From positions 1 to 64,000 of the forward strand of contig CAKOOM010000004.1 in assembly GCA_934098395.1 (NCBI GenBank): a DNA stretch of 64,000 nucleotides, given 5' to 3'. Under the pieces are notes generated by a model. It was not told the DNA's origin, did not search any database, and saw nothing but the letters and a program-made list of their open reading frames with translations. Source of the DNA: an uncultured Bacilli bacterium. Its GTDB lineage: Bacteria; Bacillota_I; Bacilli_A; RF39; UBA660. Of the stretch, positions 17,792 through 26,454 are shown in pieces. Numbering within the stretch: position 1 is the stretch's first letter; each line of letters begins with the position of its first letter. Made by a program: the position numbers and the translations under genes.

Positions 17792-19105
17792 TTAATAATT
17801 TGTATACACGGATAATCCAATAATACTATCGGTTTTTTTATAATTTTTAACTATATATTTATAAATATCTTGATTGTATTGAGAATACTTTTCATTTCCT
17901 ATTTCATTTTGATTTAATAAATATGTACATTTTTGTTTTTTACAAATAGTGTCCATTTCGTTGATAATTTTCTTTTCTCCATAGCTACCAAGATTTCCAT
18001 CATTTAATAAGTCAAACTTATCAATTGTTTGATTTGATTCCAGTTTTACTAGATAAGCATACATGTCTACGATAAAAATTCTACCATCTTGATTTTCAAT
18101 ATAATCTTTGATAGTTTCGATGGATTTACATACATTTTTATTTATTTTTTTATATTTATAAACATTTGTGGTATTAGGATATGAATATTCATCTGTTGTG
18201 TATATGTAAATATTATAGGCATATACAGAAAGAATAAAAATTATAAAGGCATATTTAATGATTCTTTTAGAGAGATTAAGATTAGATAACATATAATTAA
18301 ATCCAACTATAAACGGAAGTATTACATGATATGGTTCTATTAGTGGATATGCCATTCCTTGAAAACAAATTAAATAAACTATTTTTATATCTTTAATTTT
18401 TATATATTTATATATTAAATATACTGTTATAAGTATAGTAGTTAATAAACAACTTGAGTATAAAACTAGGTTTTTATTTGCAAAATCACTTACTCCTAGG
18501 AATGTATAATCAATAAACTCATATAAACAATCATTTAATATTAAATATATTAACATAATTATATTAGGAATAACAAAACCGATCATTCTTTTTATTATTT
18601 TTTTAATATTTTTTACAAATATAGTTGGTATACATAAGTAAATACCAATGTTTTGTTTTGTTAGAAATGTTAAACCTAAAAAAATTCCCACTAGGTAGTC
18701 ATTAGTTTTTTTATTTTCCATATCCATTAATATATATAATAATAAAATACAAAACAAACTGTAATTTGGTAGAGCATTAAACAACAAAATAAAATATGGT
18801 ATATAATAACTTTTTGAATTATTTTTCTTCATATAATAAAAAATCCAGGTACAAATAATTGCATTAAATATGTGGTATATTACTAAGTTTTTACCAAATA
18901 TTGTCATAAATATTGCTCCCAAAATTGGAAATAATGGGGTTATTACCATGTTAAAATCTTTATATGGTATTAGACCATTAGCAATATTATATGCAAAACC
19001 ATAATTCCATACTTCATCGTGTGTTAAAGTATTACACGTTAGATTAAATATTAGTGTTAATAAAAAAATTATACACAATTCAATTATTTGATATTTATTT
19101 TTCAT
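17792..19105 (-). CDS. GT-C-type membrane glycosyltransferase or mannosyltransferase-like protein
   Basis: About 437 aa with roughly 10-11 helices. The first extracellular loop carries THDEVWNYGF, the acidic DE motif expected of ArnT/PMT-like (GT39/GT83) lipid-linked sugar transferases, followed by GLIPYKDFNMVITPLFP. The C-terminal soluble part (about residues 330-437) is predicted outside. The acceptor is unknown. ATG 19105 is used because GAGGTG precedes it; the ATG at 19117 is itself part of that ribosome site. Own terminator, monocistronic. Confidence 0.65.
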   Translation of the reverse strand: MKNKYQIIELCIIFLLTLIFNLTCNTLTHDEVWNYGFAYNIANGLIPYKDFNMVITPLFPILGAIFMTIFGKNLVIYHIFNAIICTWIFYYMKKNNSKSYYIPYFILLFNALPNYSLFCILLLYILMDMENKKTNDYLVGIFLGLTFLTKQNIGIYLCIPTIFVKNIKKIIKRMIGFVIPNIIMLIYLILNDCLYEFIDYTFLGVSDFANKNLVLYSSCLLTTILITVYLIYKYIKIKDIKIVYLICFQGMAYPLIEPYHVILPFIVGFNYMLSNLNLSKRIIKYAFIIFILSVYAYNIYIYTTDEYSYPNTTNVYKYKKINKNVCKSIETIKDYIENQDGRIFIVDMYAYLVKLESNQTIDKFDLLNDGNLGSYGEKKIINEMDTICKKQKCTYLLNQNEIGNEKYSQYNQDIYKYIVKNYKKTDSIIGLSVYTNY

Positions 19106-19139
19106 GGTACACCTCATATATAATTATATCAAATAAATT

Positions 19140-19165
19140 AAAAAAAGTAATCCTGCGATTACTTT
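19140..19165 (-). terminator. Terminator of the Tad operon
   Basis: 9-bp perfect stem AAAGTAATC / GATTACTTT with a CTGC loop followed by T residues. It overlaps the tadZ-like stop codon. Confidence 0.8.
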
Positions 19166-20108
19166 AGAGATCTAATTTATTTATAAAATCTTTAATTATT
19201 TGACTATTATCTGCTCGATCATTTAATGGTGGCATGTTATATGATACTTTGGAATGAGATTCAAATTCAAAGTCTGATACATCTTGATCTGTTAATAGAC
19301 TTTTATTTAAAACAATTCTTTTACCATATATTTCATCAAAGATGTCTTTGTTTAGAAGGGTCATCTTATTTAATTTTATAGTACTTGGTTCAATTAAATA
19401 AATTACCTCATCACAAGCTTCACCATTAGTATTATTTAAATCTACAAGCACCATACTGGCACTAGAGAATTTATTTATTGCTGGTTGAATATTTGTAACA
19501 TTTATAGAATACATATCTTTTTCGTTAAAATATCCGAAGTCATTTTTATTTACTTCAATAGCTACGACATATTCATCTTTAGATAATTCTTTTTTTATCA
19601 TATAGATTAGAGTTGTAGCTCCAGCTCCAGCAGTTAAATTTTTAAAACCTACTACTTTGGCTTTTCTAACTGTTAGTGATGAATATGGATTTGATGAATC
19701 ATTATTATTATCAATAGATTCACTATTGCTATTTAATTGATGAATATGGGCTACATCTTTATAGGTATTTGGATGATCATACAAATACATTAGAGATTCT
19801 TTATTATTAGCAAAGTTATATATCCCCATACTTATTAATTTAGATAAAAAACTAGTGTCACTCATTAATTTGTTATCTAATAAAAAGATTACTTTATCCA
19901 TATCTAAATTTATAGATAATTTTTGAATGTTGGAAATATTTGTATAATCTTTTAAGGCAGTAATATCTAAGAACATACGATTAAAAAAGAAATTAGAGAA
20001 TGTTCCTATAATTTCATCAGCAGTAAATTCACCATTTATAGTTTTTATTATTTCGACATCTAAGCTTTCTAATAATCCAGCATTTTTATTTGATACGATT
20101 ACATTCAT
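19164..20108 (-). CDS. TadZ/CpaE-like pilus localization ATPase, degenerate P-loop
   Basis: 314 aa, last gene of the Tad operon. Residues 1-120 look like an atypical receiver domain and residues 150-314 like a ParA/MinD-type domain. The P-loop region reads FKNLTAGAGATTLIYMI, keeping the G-x-G-A-T-T core of TadZ/CpaE but without the signature lysine. TadZ proteins mark the pole or site where the pilus is built. The call rests on fold-like pattern plus operon position; the overall sequence is divergent. Confidence 0.65.
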   Translation of the reverse strand: MNVIVSNKNAGLLESLDVEIIKTINGEFTADEIIGTFSNFFFNRMFLDITALKDYTNISNIQKLSINLDMDKVIFLLDNKLMSDTSFLSKLISMGIYNFANNKESLMYLYDHPNTYKDVAHIHQLNSNSESIDNNNDSSNPYSSLTVRKAKVVGFKNLTAGAGATTLIYMIKKELSKDEYVVAIEVNKNDFGYFNEKDMYSINVTNIQPAINKFSSASMVLVDLNNTNGEACDEVIYLIEPSTIKLNKMTLLNKDIFDEIYGKRIVLNKSLLTDQDVSDFEFESHSKVSYNMPPLNDRADNSQIIKDFINKLDL

Positions 20109-20110
20109 CT

Positions 20111-20590
20111 TTATTTCTCCTTTTCTGTTATTCTTACTTTAGCTTCTCCCTTAACTTCCCATCTTCCATTGACTATTCTTTCTGATTTTTGATCTTTTCC
20201 ACCAAGAGCTAAAATCATATTTAGTGATCCTAGTGACCAATCAGCGTATGTAAGTACTTCATAGTGATTAATTGAATTGGCTTGATTGGTTAAATTAATT
20301 ACTACTCCACCACAACAAATACTGGCTGTTTTGCCACTTTCATCTGTTAATGGGCCGTCACCATTTACACATTTTTTAGTATATTGAGTACTTCTTAAAA
20401 TTGAATTGATAGCATCACAGCTTGCATCACTTAGCTTCATTATTTCATTTTCTTCGATGTAATCAATAACTTTGTTTTTAGTTCGAAAAGCTTTGGCATA
20501 ATTAAGTGATATAGCAGTAAATGCTACGTATATGACAATAAATACGAGAAATAATCTTACCATAAATAGTCCACCATAAGCATCTCTCAT
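20111..20590 (-). CDS. TadE/TadF-like minor pilin, copy 2
   Basis: 159 aa. The opening MRDAYGGLFMVRLFLVFIVI with one N-terminal helix, then NYAKAFRTKN and a soluble C-terminal domain, matches a TadE-like pseudopilin. Four Cys lie in the exported part. It is a clear paralogue of the gene at 20613-21095 (shared RDA[FY]GG..M...F..F...Y, LNYAKAF and KN..IDY blocks). It lies 2 bp before the tadZ-like gene. Confidence 0.7.
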   Translation of the reverse strand: MRDAYGGLFMVRLFLVFIVIYVAFTAISLNYAKAFRTKNKVIDYIEENEIMKLSDASCDAINSILRSTQYTKKCVNGDGPLTDESGKTASICCGGVVINLTNQANSINHYEVLTYADWSLGSLNMILALGGKDQKSERIVNGRWEVKGEAKVRITEKEK

Positions 20591-20612
20591 CTATATCACC
20601 TTCCTATTTGAT

Positions 20613-21095
20613 TTATTCATTTGAGGTAATTATTCTTGTTTCGCCGGAAATAGTCCAATTACCTGATGTTACACCTGCACCTTTACCTTCACCTTTGTCT
20701 AGTGCTAATATTTTATTGATAAATGGAATGCTCCATCCAACTTTGGTAGTTACTTTGTAATATACAGCTTTTGTACCATATCTAGTAGTGGCATCTATTT
20801 GCTCAACTCGAACACCATTTTCACAATAAAATTCATTTCCTGTACACGTTAATTCCGCACGATAATTCATTTCATTATATATTTCTTCTTCAAAATATTT
20901 TTCCATTTCTTCGAATGCGGCAGCAGTCATATCAGTTTTTGTACTTATTTCGGCATCTTCAAGATAATCTATTATTTTATTTTTTACTTTAAAGGCTTTG
21001 GCATAATTGAGTGCCAAAGCTGTAAAGCATACATAAACAATTATAAATATTAAAAATATTTTTATCATGAATGCTCCACCAAAGGCATCTCTCAT
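20613..21095 (-). CDS. TadE/TadF-like minor pilin, copy 1
   Basis: 160 aa, same layout as its neighbour: short N-terminus RDAFGG, one helix (about 10-32), then an exported domain. The two probably arose by tandem duplication and may form a heterodimeric minor pilin. It follows the Flp-like pilin gene by 19 bp. Confidence 0.7.
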   Translation of the reverse strand: MRDAFGGAFMIKIFLIFIIVYVCFTALALNYAKAFKVKNKIIDYLEDAEISTKTDMTAAAFEEMEKYFEEEIYNEMNYRAELTCTGNEFYCENGVRVEQIDATTRYGTKAVYYKVTTKVGWSIPFINKILALDKGEGKGAGVTSGNWTISGETRIITSNE

Positions 21096-21114
21096 GCTTT
21101 ATCACCTTCTTTAA

Positions 21115-21273
21115 TTATTTTTTATCCCATTGGGTATTGCTTTCACCATTATCCCAAAGTCCAGTGATTTTGTTTTTGATATTACCCCATTGTGTTGCTA
21201 GGATTGCACCGATTACAGCGATAGCTACTAGTGTAACTACTGTCATTGAAACTTCTCCTGTTGCTTCTTTCAT
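21115..21273 (-). CDS. Flp-type major pilin, 52 codons
   Basis: Short ORF with start ATG 21273 and stop at 21115. A near-perfect ribosome site GGAGGTG lies eight bases before the ATG, the strongest in the operon. It encodes MKEATGEVSMTVVTLVAIAV, then GAILATQWGNIKNKITGLW and a polar Asp/Lys tail. A polar leader, Gly, a hydrophobic helix and a very short C-terminus, between tadC and the TadE-like genes, is what an Flp pilin should look like. The strict G/xxxxEY cleavage site is not present; processing after Gly6 is my inference. Confidence 0.75.
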   Translation of the reverse strand: MKEATGEVSMTVVTLVAIAVIGAILATQWGNIKNKITGLWDNGESNTQWDKK

Positions 21274-21341
21274 TACTTTCACCTCCTATTTTTTTAATTA
21301 TATCATATTTTTTATATTAAATCTATAAATTATTTTTTTAT

Positions 21342-22133
21342 TTATCCGCCAATCATTGAGAATGATGCAATTAACATTAGTATTAGAGAAATACCACCAG
21401 TACATACTAACATTTTCATTGTTTGACTTTCCATAGTATTTAATCTAGCTTTGTATTTTTGTTCTCTTGCTTTTAATTGAAGAGAAGATACTGTTTTTGA
21501 AAATGATAACATTTGCTCATGTTTTTTATCTTGTTCTCCAAGACTTAAACGATATAAGAGTCTCATCATTCTCATAGAATCTCTTACTGGATATTGATTA
21601 GCAAAATCCATATATGGGTCTACTGAAGAATCTCCTTTTTCTATTTTATCAACAAGATCTCTTAATCCTGGTTTAAATACTTCAGGGGCATCTTCGATAG
21701 ATCTAGCCAAGGCTACTGGTACGGTATAGTGTTGTACTAATACTTCTAGAGTTTTTAAATAATATGGTAGTAATGAATCTATAGTATTAAGATGTCTTTT
21801 ATAAAACTTTCTTAAATCTAGATATTGTACTTTGAATACAGCATATCCGATTACTACAGATATTAATATATATAATGGTTTTAAATTAGATAGAAATATA
21901 AATAATGTTATGGCCATAGCTATTAGCCCTTGCATTACTCTTTTTCTAAATACTTGACTTACATCATACACTCTATCACCATATTTTGCTCTTAAGAGAA
22001 ATTCATAATCTTTCTCTTGAAGCATACTAAATAAACCTTTATTTTCTCCGAAGAATTTTGAGGTACTAATTGTACCTGTATATATTAGTAAGAAGAATAT
22101 TATTACTCCAATTAATATTATTTCTATATACAT
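21342..22133 (-). CDS. tadC: TadC-like inner-membrane platform protein
   Basis: 263 aa, type II secretion F-domain family. Helices lie near residues 1-20, 75-108 and 240-262, and the cytoplasmic F domain between them contains YYLKTLEVLVQHYTVPVALA. It partners TadB under the pilus ATPase. Its ATG overlaps the TAA of tadB (TAATG), so it is translationally coupled. Confidence 0.82.
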   Translation of the reverse strand: MYIEIILIGVIIFFLLIYTGTISTSKFFGENKGLFSMLQEKDYEFLLRAKYGDRVYDVSQVFRKRVMQGLIAMAITLFIFLSNLKPLYILISVVIGYAVFKVQYLDLRKFYKRHLNTIDSLLPYYLKTLEVLVQHYTVPVALARSIEDAPEVFKPGLRDLVDKIEKGDSSVDPYMDFANQYPVRDSMRMMRLLYRLSLGEQDKKHEQMLSFSKTVSSLQLKAREQKYKARLNTMESQTMKMLVCTGGISLILMLIASFSMIGG

Positions 22134-23026
22134 TACTCAGCCCCCACATTCTCGTTATAATATTTTTCTCCTTTAAGAAGAAAGTAACTATTTACTATTA
22201 CGACGCAGTGTACTAGTATTTTCATTATTCCTTTATCTAATAATTCGATATATGAATCTACTCCAAGAATTAATTGAATTAACATGATAAGTGAGTATAG
22301 AGATATACCAAATAATAAGAATTGTCTATGAAATTGTTTTCTGTCTGATCTATCACGATATACTCCTTCGACAAGAATATCTATGTCATTTAGCATATTA
22401 TCGAATGTTTCTTCTGTATTTTTAGCACCTTCTTTGGTAACTTGTAAGAATAATTGGTGCATATTTTTTACCATATAATATGGATATTTGGAATTCATAT
22501 AGTTAATTGAATCTGTTACATCACCTTTTTCGTAAGACAATGCAATCATTGTTTTTACATCTGATAACACTGGATCTTCAAGTACTCCGGACTCAACAAC
22601 TCCTTCAAGAGCTTTTACGAATGATTGAGTTGTGTTAAATTCCATAATAGTGTTTGTTGTATATACTTGAATTTGTTCAAAGATGAATTCACTATATTGT
22701 CTTTTGCATCTTAGATATGACAGATATGGTATTACTGATACGGCAACAATGGCATATACAATTACGACAATGATGTTATAGAAATATAAATAACCAATAA
22801 TAGCAGCGGCTCCGGCAAAGATAGCTACTTGAATAGTATACTGCCTAGCATTATATTCAAGACCTAATTCTTTTATTTTTTCTCGCATTACTTTATACGA
22901 GTATGGAGCATACTGATCGTAAGCTACAGTTGCTTGGTCTTTTACAAATTTATACACTCCTTCACCTGAAGAATTACGATAGGTTATTATAAATATTAAT
23001 ATTAAGGCTACTAAAATAAATTCCAT
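22133..23026 (-). CDS. tadB: TadB-like inner-membrane platform protein
   Basis: 297 aa, type II secretion F-domain family. Helices lie near 1-15, 70-105 and 240-285 with a cytoplasmic domain between. Together with TadC it forms the membrane platform of the Tad pilus. It follows the cpaF-like ATPase by 18 bp. Confidence 0.82.
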   Translation of the reverse strand: MEFILVALILIFIITYRNSSGEGVYKFVKDQATVAYDQYAPYSYKVMREKIKELGLEYNARQYTIQVAIFAGAAAIIGYLYFYNIIVVIVYAIVAVSVIPYLSYLRCKRQYSEFIFEQIQVYTTNTIMEFNTTQSFVKALEGVVESGVLEDPVLSDVKTMIALSYEKGDVTDSINYMNSKYPYYMVKNMHQLFLQVTKEGAKNTEETFDNMLNDIDILVEGVYRDRSDRKQFHRQFLLFGISLYSLIMLIQLILGVDSYIELLDKGIMKILVHCVVIVNSYFLLKGEKYYNENVGAE

Positions 23027-23044
23027 GATATCTCACCTACTTTC

Positions 23045-24385
23045 TTATTGATTCGTTGATTGTGGCATTTGATTTACATACATATTTCCTTGATTAATCT
23101 GTTGTTGGAAGTTATTATATTTCGGCTGTTGTTGCCACATATTGTTATTCATTTGATTATTATTTATATTATTTATTTTTTCTGCATTTATTTGTCTAGG
23201 TTGCATGATATTAACTGGTTTCTTTTGTTGAATTTGCTTTGGTGCTACAAATTGATTAGTTTGAATTGGTTTTTGTAATGTATCTGAATTATCTACTTTA
23301 TATTCATCTTTATCATCAGGAGATTTAAATTGTTCTTTTACTAAGATATCTGGTTGCATTATTAATCCTTGGCTTTCCAAGTAACCAAGTAAATACTTGG
23401 TAGGATTTCTTAGGATTACTTTGCCATCTGGTGTTTTTTTATAGATGATATTTGATTTAGGATTATTATCTTCATCAACATAAAATTCGGTTACTTCAGC
23501 TATTTCACGGTGGAACTTTTGTCGTTCTTTACTATAATAGCCTTTTACGTGAACTCCCAATTGAACATATCTATGAATACTTCTTAAAAATTGTTCTAGA
23601 TCAATATTACTTTCTAACAAACTATATAATCTGTTAGGAATTGATTCAGCTTTATCAGCATGGATTGTTGATAAAATATTATGTCCTGATGATATCGAGT
23701 TTCTTACAGCCATTACGGCTTCAGCACTTCTTACTTCGGATAGAAGAATCCATCTAGGGTTCTGTCTCATACAGGTAACTAATACATCTGAATACGATGC
23801 AATGTTATTGGTCTTCATTGCTACGATATCTCTGTGAGGGAAGATTTTATCTAGATGAAGTTCTAGAGTATCTTCAATAGTTATAATCTTTTCGTTTTCT
23901 TTAGTATGAGCTGCTAAATATTTTATAAACTCAGTTTTACCTGAACCAGTTTCTCCACTTACTAAGATATTGCAGTGTCCTTCAACACATTTAAGTAGAA
24001 AATCATGAATATCTAGTCTTATATAATCATCTTTAATAATTTGATCTTTAACCAATCTTATTTTTGCTGGTGTTTTACGCACTAACATAGCAACACCATT
24101 TTTAGCAATTGAATCATGGACAAAGTTAAGTCTTAGTTCGGCACTTTCAGCATCAAGGAAAGGATTAGCCATGTTGAATGATTTTCCCATAGTGTTAGCG
24201 CACTGAAAGGCAATCTTTTCTACGAGAGTATTATCTATACCGGTATTTTCTACTCTAAAAACTCCCTTTGATAGAGTTTTTAGCCATACTTGTCCATTAT
24301 TACTATAAGATATATCGGTAACATCATCGTTATCTAAGAATTGTCTTAATGGTCCAAAATCAACTTGTTGAAATTGTGTGTCCAT
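23045..24385 (-). CDS. cpaF: CpaF/TadA-type pilus assembly ATPase
   Basis: Secretion ATPase that powers pilin assembly. Walker A GETGSGKT is at residues 144-151, the Walker B region RWILLSEVR at 211-219, and the His box GHNILSTIHA at 234-243. The core ends near residue 370. The last 75 residues are a Gln/Asn-rich low-complexity tail that typical CpaF proteins lack. Central position in the Tad operon. Confidence 0.92.
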   Translation of the reverse strand: MDTQFQQVDFGPLRQFLDNDDVTDISYSNNGQVWLKTLSKGVFRVENTGIDNTLVEKIAFQCANTMGKSFNMANPFLDAESAELRLNFVHDSIAKNGVAMLVRKTPAKIRLVKDQIIKDDYIRLDIHDFLLKCVEGHCNILVSGETGSGKTEFIKYLAAHTKENEKIITIEDTLELHLDKIFPHRDIVAMKTNNIASYSDVLVTCMRQNPRWILLSEVRSAEAVMAVRNSISSGHNILSTIHADKAESIPNRLYSLLESNIDLEQFLRSIHRYVQLGVHVKGYYSKERQKFHREIAEVTEFYVDEDNNPKSNIIYKKTPDGKVILRNPTKYLLGYLESQGLIMQPDILVKEQFKSPDDKDEYKVDNSDTLQKPIQTNQFVAPKQIQQKKPVNIMQPRQINAEKINNINNNQMNNNMWQQQPKYNNFQQQINQGNMYVNQMPQSTNQ

Positions 24386-24415
24386 ATTATCCTCTCCTTT
24401 TTATTCTTTGATCAA

Positions 24416-25312
24416 TTAGTTAGTTTTTTCAGTGTTGTTATTGTTGTTTTTATTATTGTTATTATTAGCTTGTTGTTTCTTTTGTAATTCAAGTTGTTCC
24501 ATTTCGTTAACTAATGCTGTATATAGATCTTTTTGTTTATCAATTTGTGAAATTTTATCAACAATAAATTTATATAAATAATCACTAGTTACTTCGGTAG
24601 CTGTAGCATCAGAGTCTTTATAATCTACAGTATTTGGTACTAAAACTACTTCAATTTCATATTCATTAAAATAATCTTTAATGTAGTTTAATGATGAGAA
24701 TAATAAATATTTTGCTTCAGGTAATGAGAAATACATATATGCTGGAGTTCTTGTTTCTTCGGTTGATTCGAATACATTATTTCCACTAGAATCTTTTACT
24801 CCAAGTATTTCTACTTTTTCTAGTAATTCACCATATACAACTTTCTCGTTTGTATCTATCATTTTTACATAGATATCAACAAGATTTCCTGGCATCATGG
24901 CATTTCCATATGTTGATGCGGTGTCTACAGGGAAGTTTACAACTCTTTCTCCTTCATTTACATCATAGAATATTGCATCTGGTAAGTTTTCTTCATCTAC
25001 TAATAAATCGGTATAGAATATACTTCCTTCGGCAATCATTGTATTGTAGTTACTATATTTTCCTACGATTTGTTTATAATCTTTGTAGTATGTTCCTAGA
25101 ATAAATGCTTCTGGAACGCTTGTTTTAGATACCATTTCTTCGGTAATCTTTGTTTTAGGTTGTATTGTTTGATTAGCATAATATACATCTACTAGGGCAG
25201 TTTTTTTATTTATTCTCATTGTATACCCTGCATATAAAATTACTAAGCAAGCCAATACTCCCAAAATTGTTACTGTGTTTTTGTTCTTTAAGAACTTGTT
25301 TAACCCATTCAT
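24416..25312 (-). CDS. cpaB: CpaB/RcpC-like SAF-domain pilus protein
   Basis: 298 aa. One N-terminal helix (about 14-29), a SAF-like region (VYYANQTIQPKTKITEEMV) and then an RcpC-type domain with NFPVDTASTYGNAMMPGNLVDI. It ends in a coiled coil and an Asn-run tail. In diderms the protein helps the secretin; no secretin is expected in a monoderm, so here it may organise the wall-crossing part. Confidence 0.78.
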   Translation of the reverse strand: MNGLNKFLKNKNTVTILGVLACLVILYAGYTMRINKKTALVDVYYANQTIQPKTKITEEMVSKTSVPEAFILGTYYKDYKQIVGKYSNYNTMIAEGSIFYTDLLVDEENLPDAIFYDVNEGERVVNFPVDTASTYGNAMMPGNLVDIYVKMIDTNEKVVYGELLEKVEILGVKDSSGNNVFESTEETRTPAYMYFSLPEAKYLLFSSLNYIKDYFNEYEIEVVLVPNTVDYKDSDATATEVTSDYLYKFIVDKISQIDKQKDLYTALVNEMEQLELQKKQQANNNNNKNNNNNTEKTN

Positions 25313-25338
25313 TTTTTAACATCCTTTCTTTCTTATTT

Positions 25339-26454
25339 TTATTTTATATAATATTCCCAAGTTACTCGATATTTTGTTATTAATTCATATCTACTACAAC
25401 TTGATAAATCATTTGCATTATAATTAACGGAAACTTTAATATCGTGTGCTGCTGGCGAAGCTTTAGTTATTTCTCCATCTTTTACGGAATAATATTGACT
25501 ATAGTTAGGTTGGCCACCTTGTAATACAAAGTTTGCTCTATCAATTTTAGCAATGCATGATGCCATCTTATCATAATTGTCGCATCCAGTGGCATTTTTT
25601 ATTTCAGTATTAATTATCTCAAGTGTTTTTGGGTCTCTTGTGTAGGTTATTTCTTTGCACTGACCACTTTCTTCATATTTGTGTGAACAGATAGTACCAT
25701 TATTTTCCCAGAATAATTCTGAACTATCATTAGCGCCGTACCCAGTATAGCCATTATACCAAAGACATTGATTTTTATGTCTTTCAATTAAATCGTTCTT
25801 TGTTTTTCCTTGTCCTAGATAATCAACTTTGACAAGTCTTGCCATTACTGTTTTATTTCCTTTTATACCGGTAATTACCTGTGTATTATTGAAATTTAAA
25901 TCTCTGGTGTTAATTGTCCACCTAGATGTACCTGTTTTTGTTTCATTACTATCACTGTAAGCCCATGATATCAAATCTATTGATACGGTACATGGATCAT
26001 TAGGATCAGTACATTTATTGTCTGTTGGAGCTTCAAGTATCGCTGATAGTTCGTTTACAACATTGATTTGTGTAGCAGTCATATCAACATTTCCACCATT
26101 AAATGAATTATAAATATTATATGAATTTGTTGAGTCTATTATTTGCAAGCTAACTTTTGCTGGTATTTCACTGATATCATTAAAGATAATACTATAATTA
26201 CCTTGTCCAAAAGTCGAAGTCTCAGTAAACCTTCTGGTAAAATTTTCAACAAATTTTTCTTGACTAATTTTTATTTCGCCACTTAGTCGATAATATGAAA
26301 CATCAACAGCTTCATACATAGCTGCTTCGGTGGCATCTTTTAAATTGTAATAATCTTGTTCATTACTTACGGTTATTTCATTAAACAAAATAATTATTAG
26401 TAAACCAAACAATCCCATTACAATTACTCCTACTGAGGCAAATGACCATTTCAT
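25339..26454 (-). CDS. Tad-locus exported protein with N-terminal helix, Cys-containing
   Basis: 371 aa, not recognised as a named family. One N-terminal helix (KWSFASVGVIVMGLFGLLII) and then a long exported domain. The first 130 residues resemble a TadE/TadG-like pseudopilin layout (conserved early Glu, long helix DYYNLKDATEAAMYEAVDVS). Eight Cys lie in the exported part, consistent with disulfides. Start ATG overlaps the upstream stop (ATGA), so it is coupled to the 607-aa gene. Probably a minor pilin or tip component; function is inferred from position only. Confidence 0.6.
   Translation of the reverse strand: MKWSFASVGVIVMGLFGLLIIILFNEITVSNEQDYYNLKDATEAAMYEAVDVSYYRLSGEIKISQEKFVENFTRRFTETSTFGQGNYSIIFNDISEIPAKVSLQIIDSTNSYNIYNSFNGGNVDMTATQINVVNELSAILEAPTDNKCTDPNDPCTVSIDLISWAYSDSNETKTGTSRWTINTRDLNFNNTQVITGIKGNKTVMARLVKVDYLGQGKTKNDLIERHKNQCLWYNGYTGYGANDSSELFWENNGTICSHKYEESGQCKEITYTRDPKTLEIINTEIKNATGCDNYDKMASCIAKIDRANFVLQGGQPNYSQYYSVKDGEITKASPAAHDIKVSVNYNANDLSSCSRYELITKYRVTWEYYIK

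Noticed and set aside
21071..21328. 85-aa plus-strand frame over the Flp region
   Set aside because: It is antisense to the Flp-like pilin gene, which has the clear ribosome site and matching composition.
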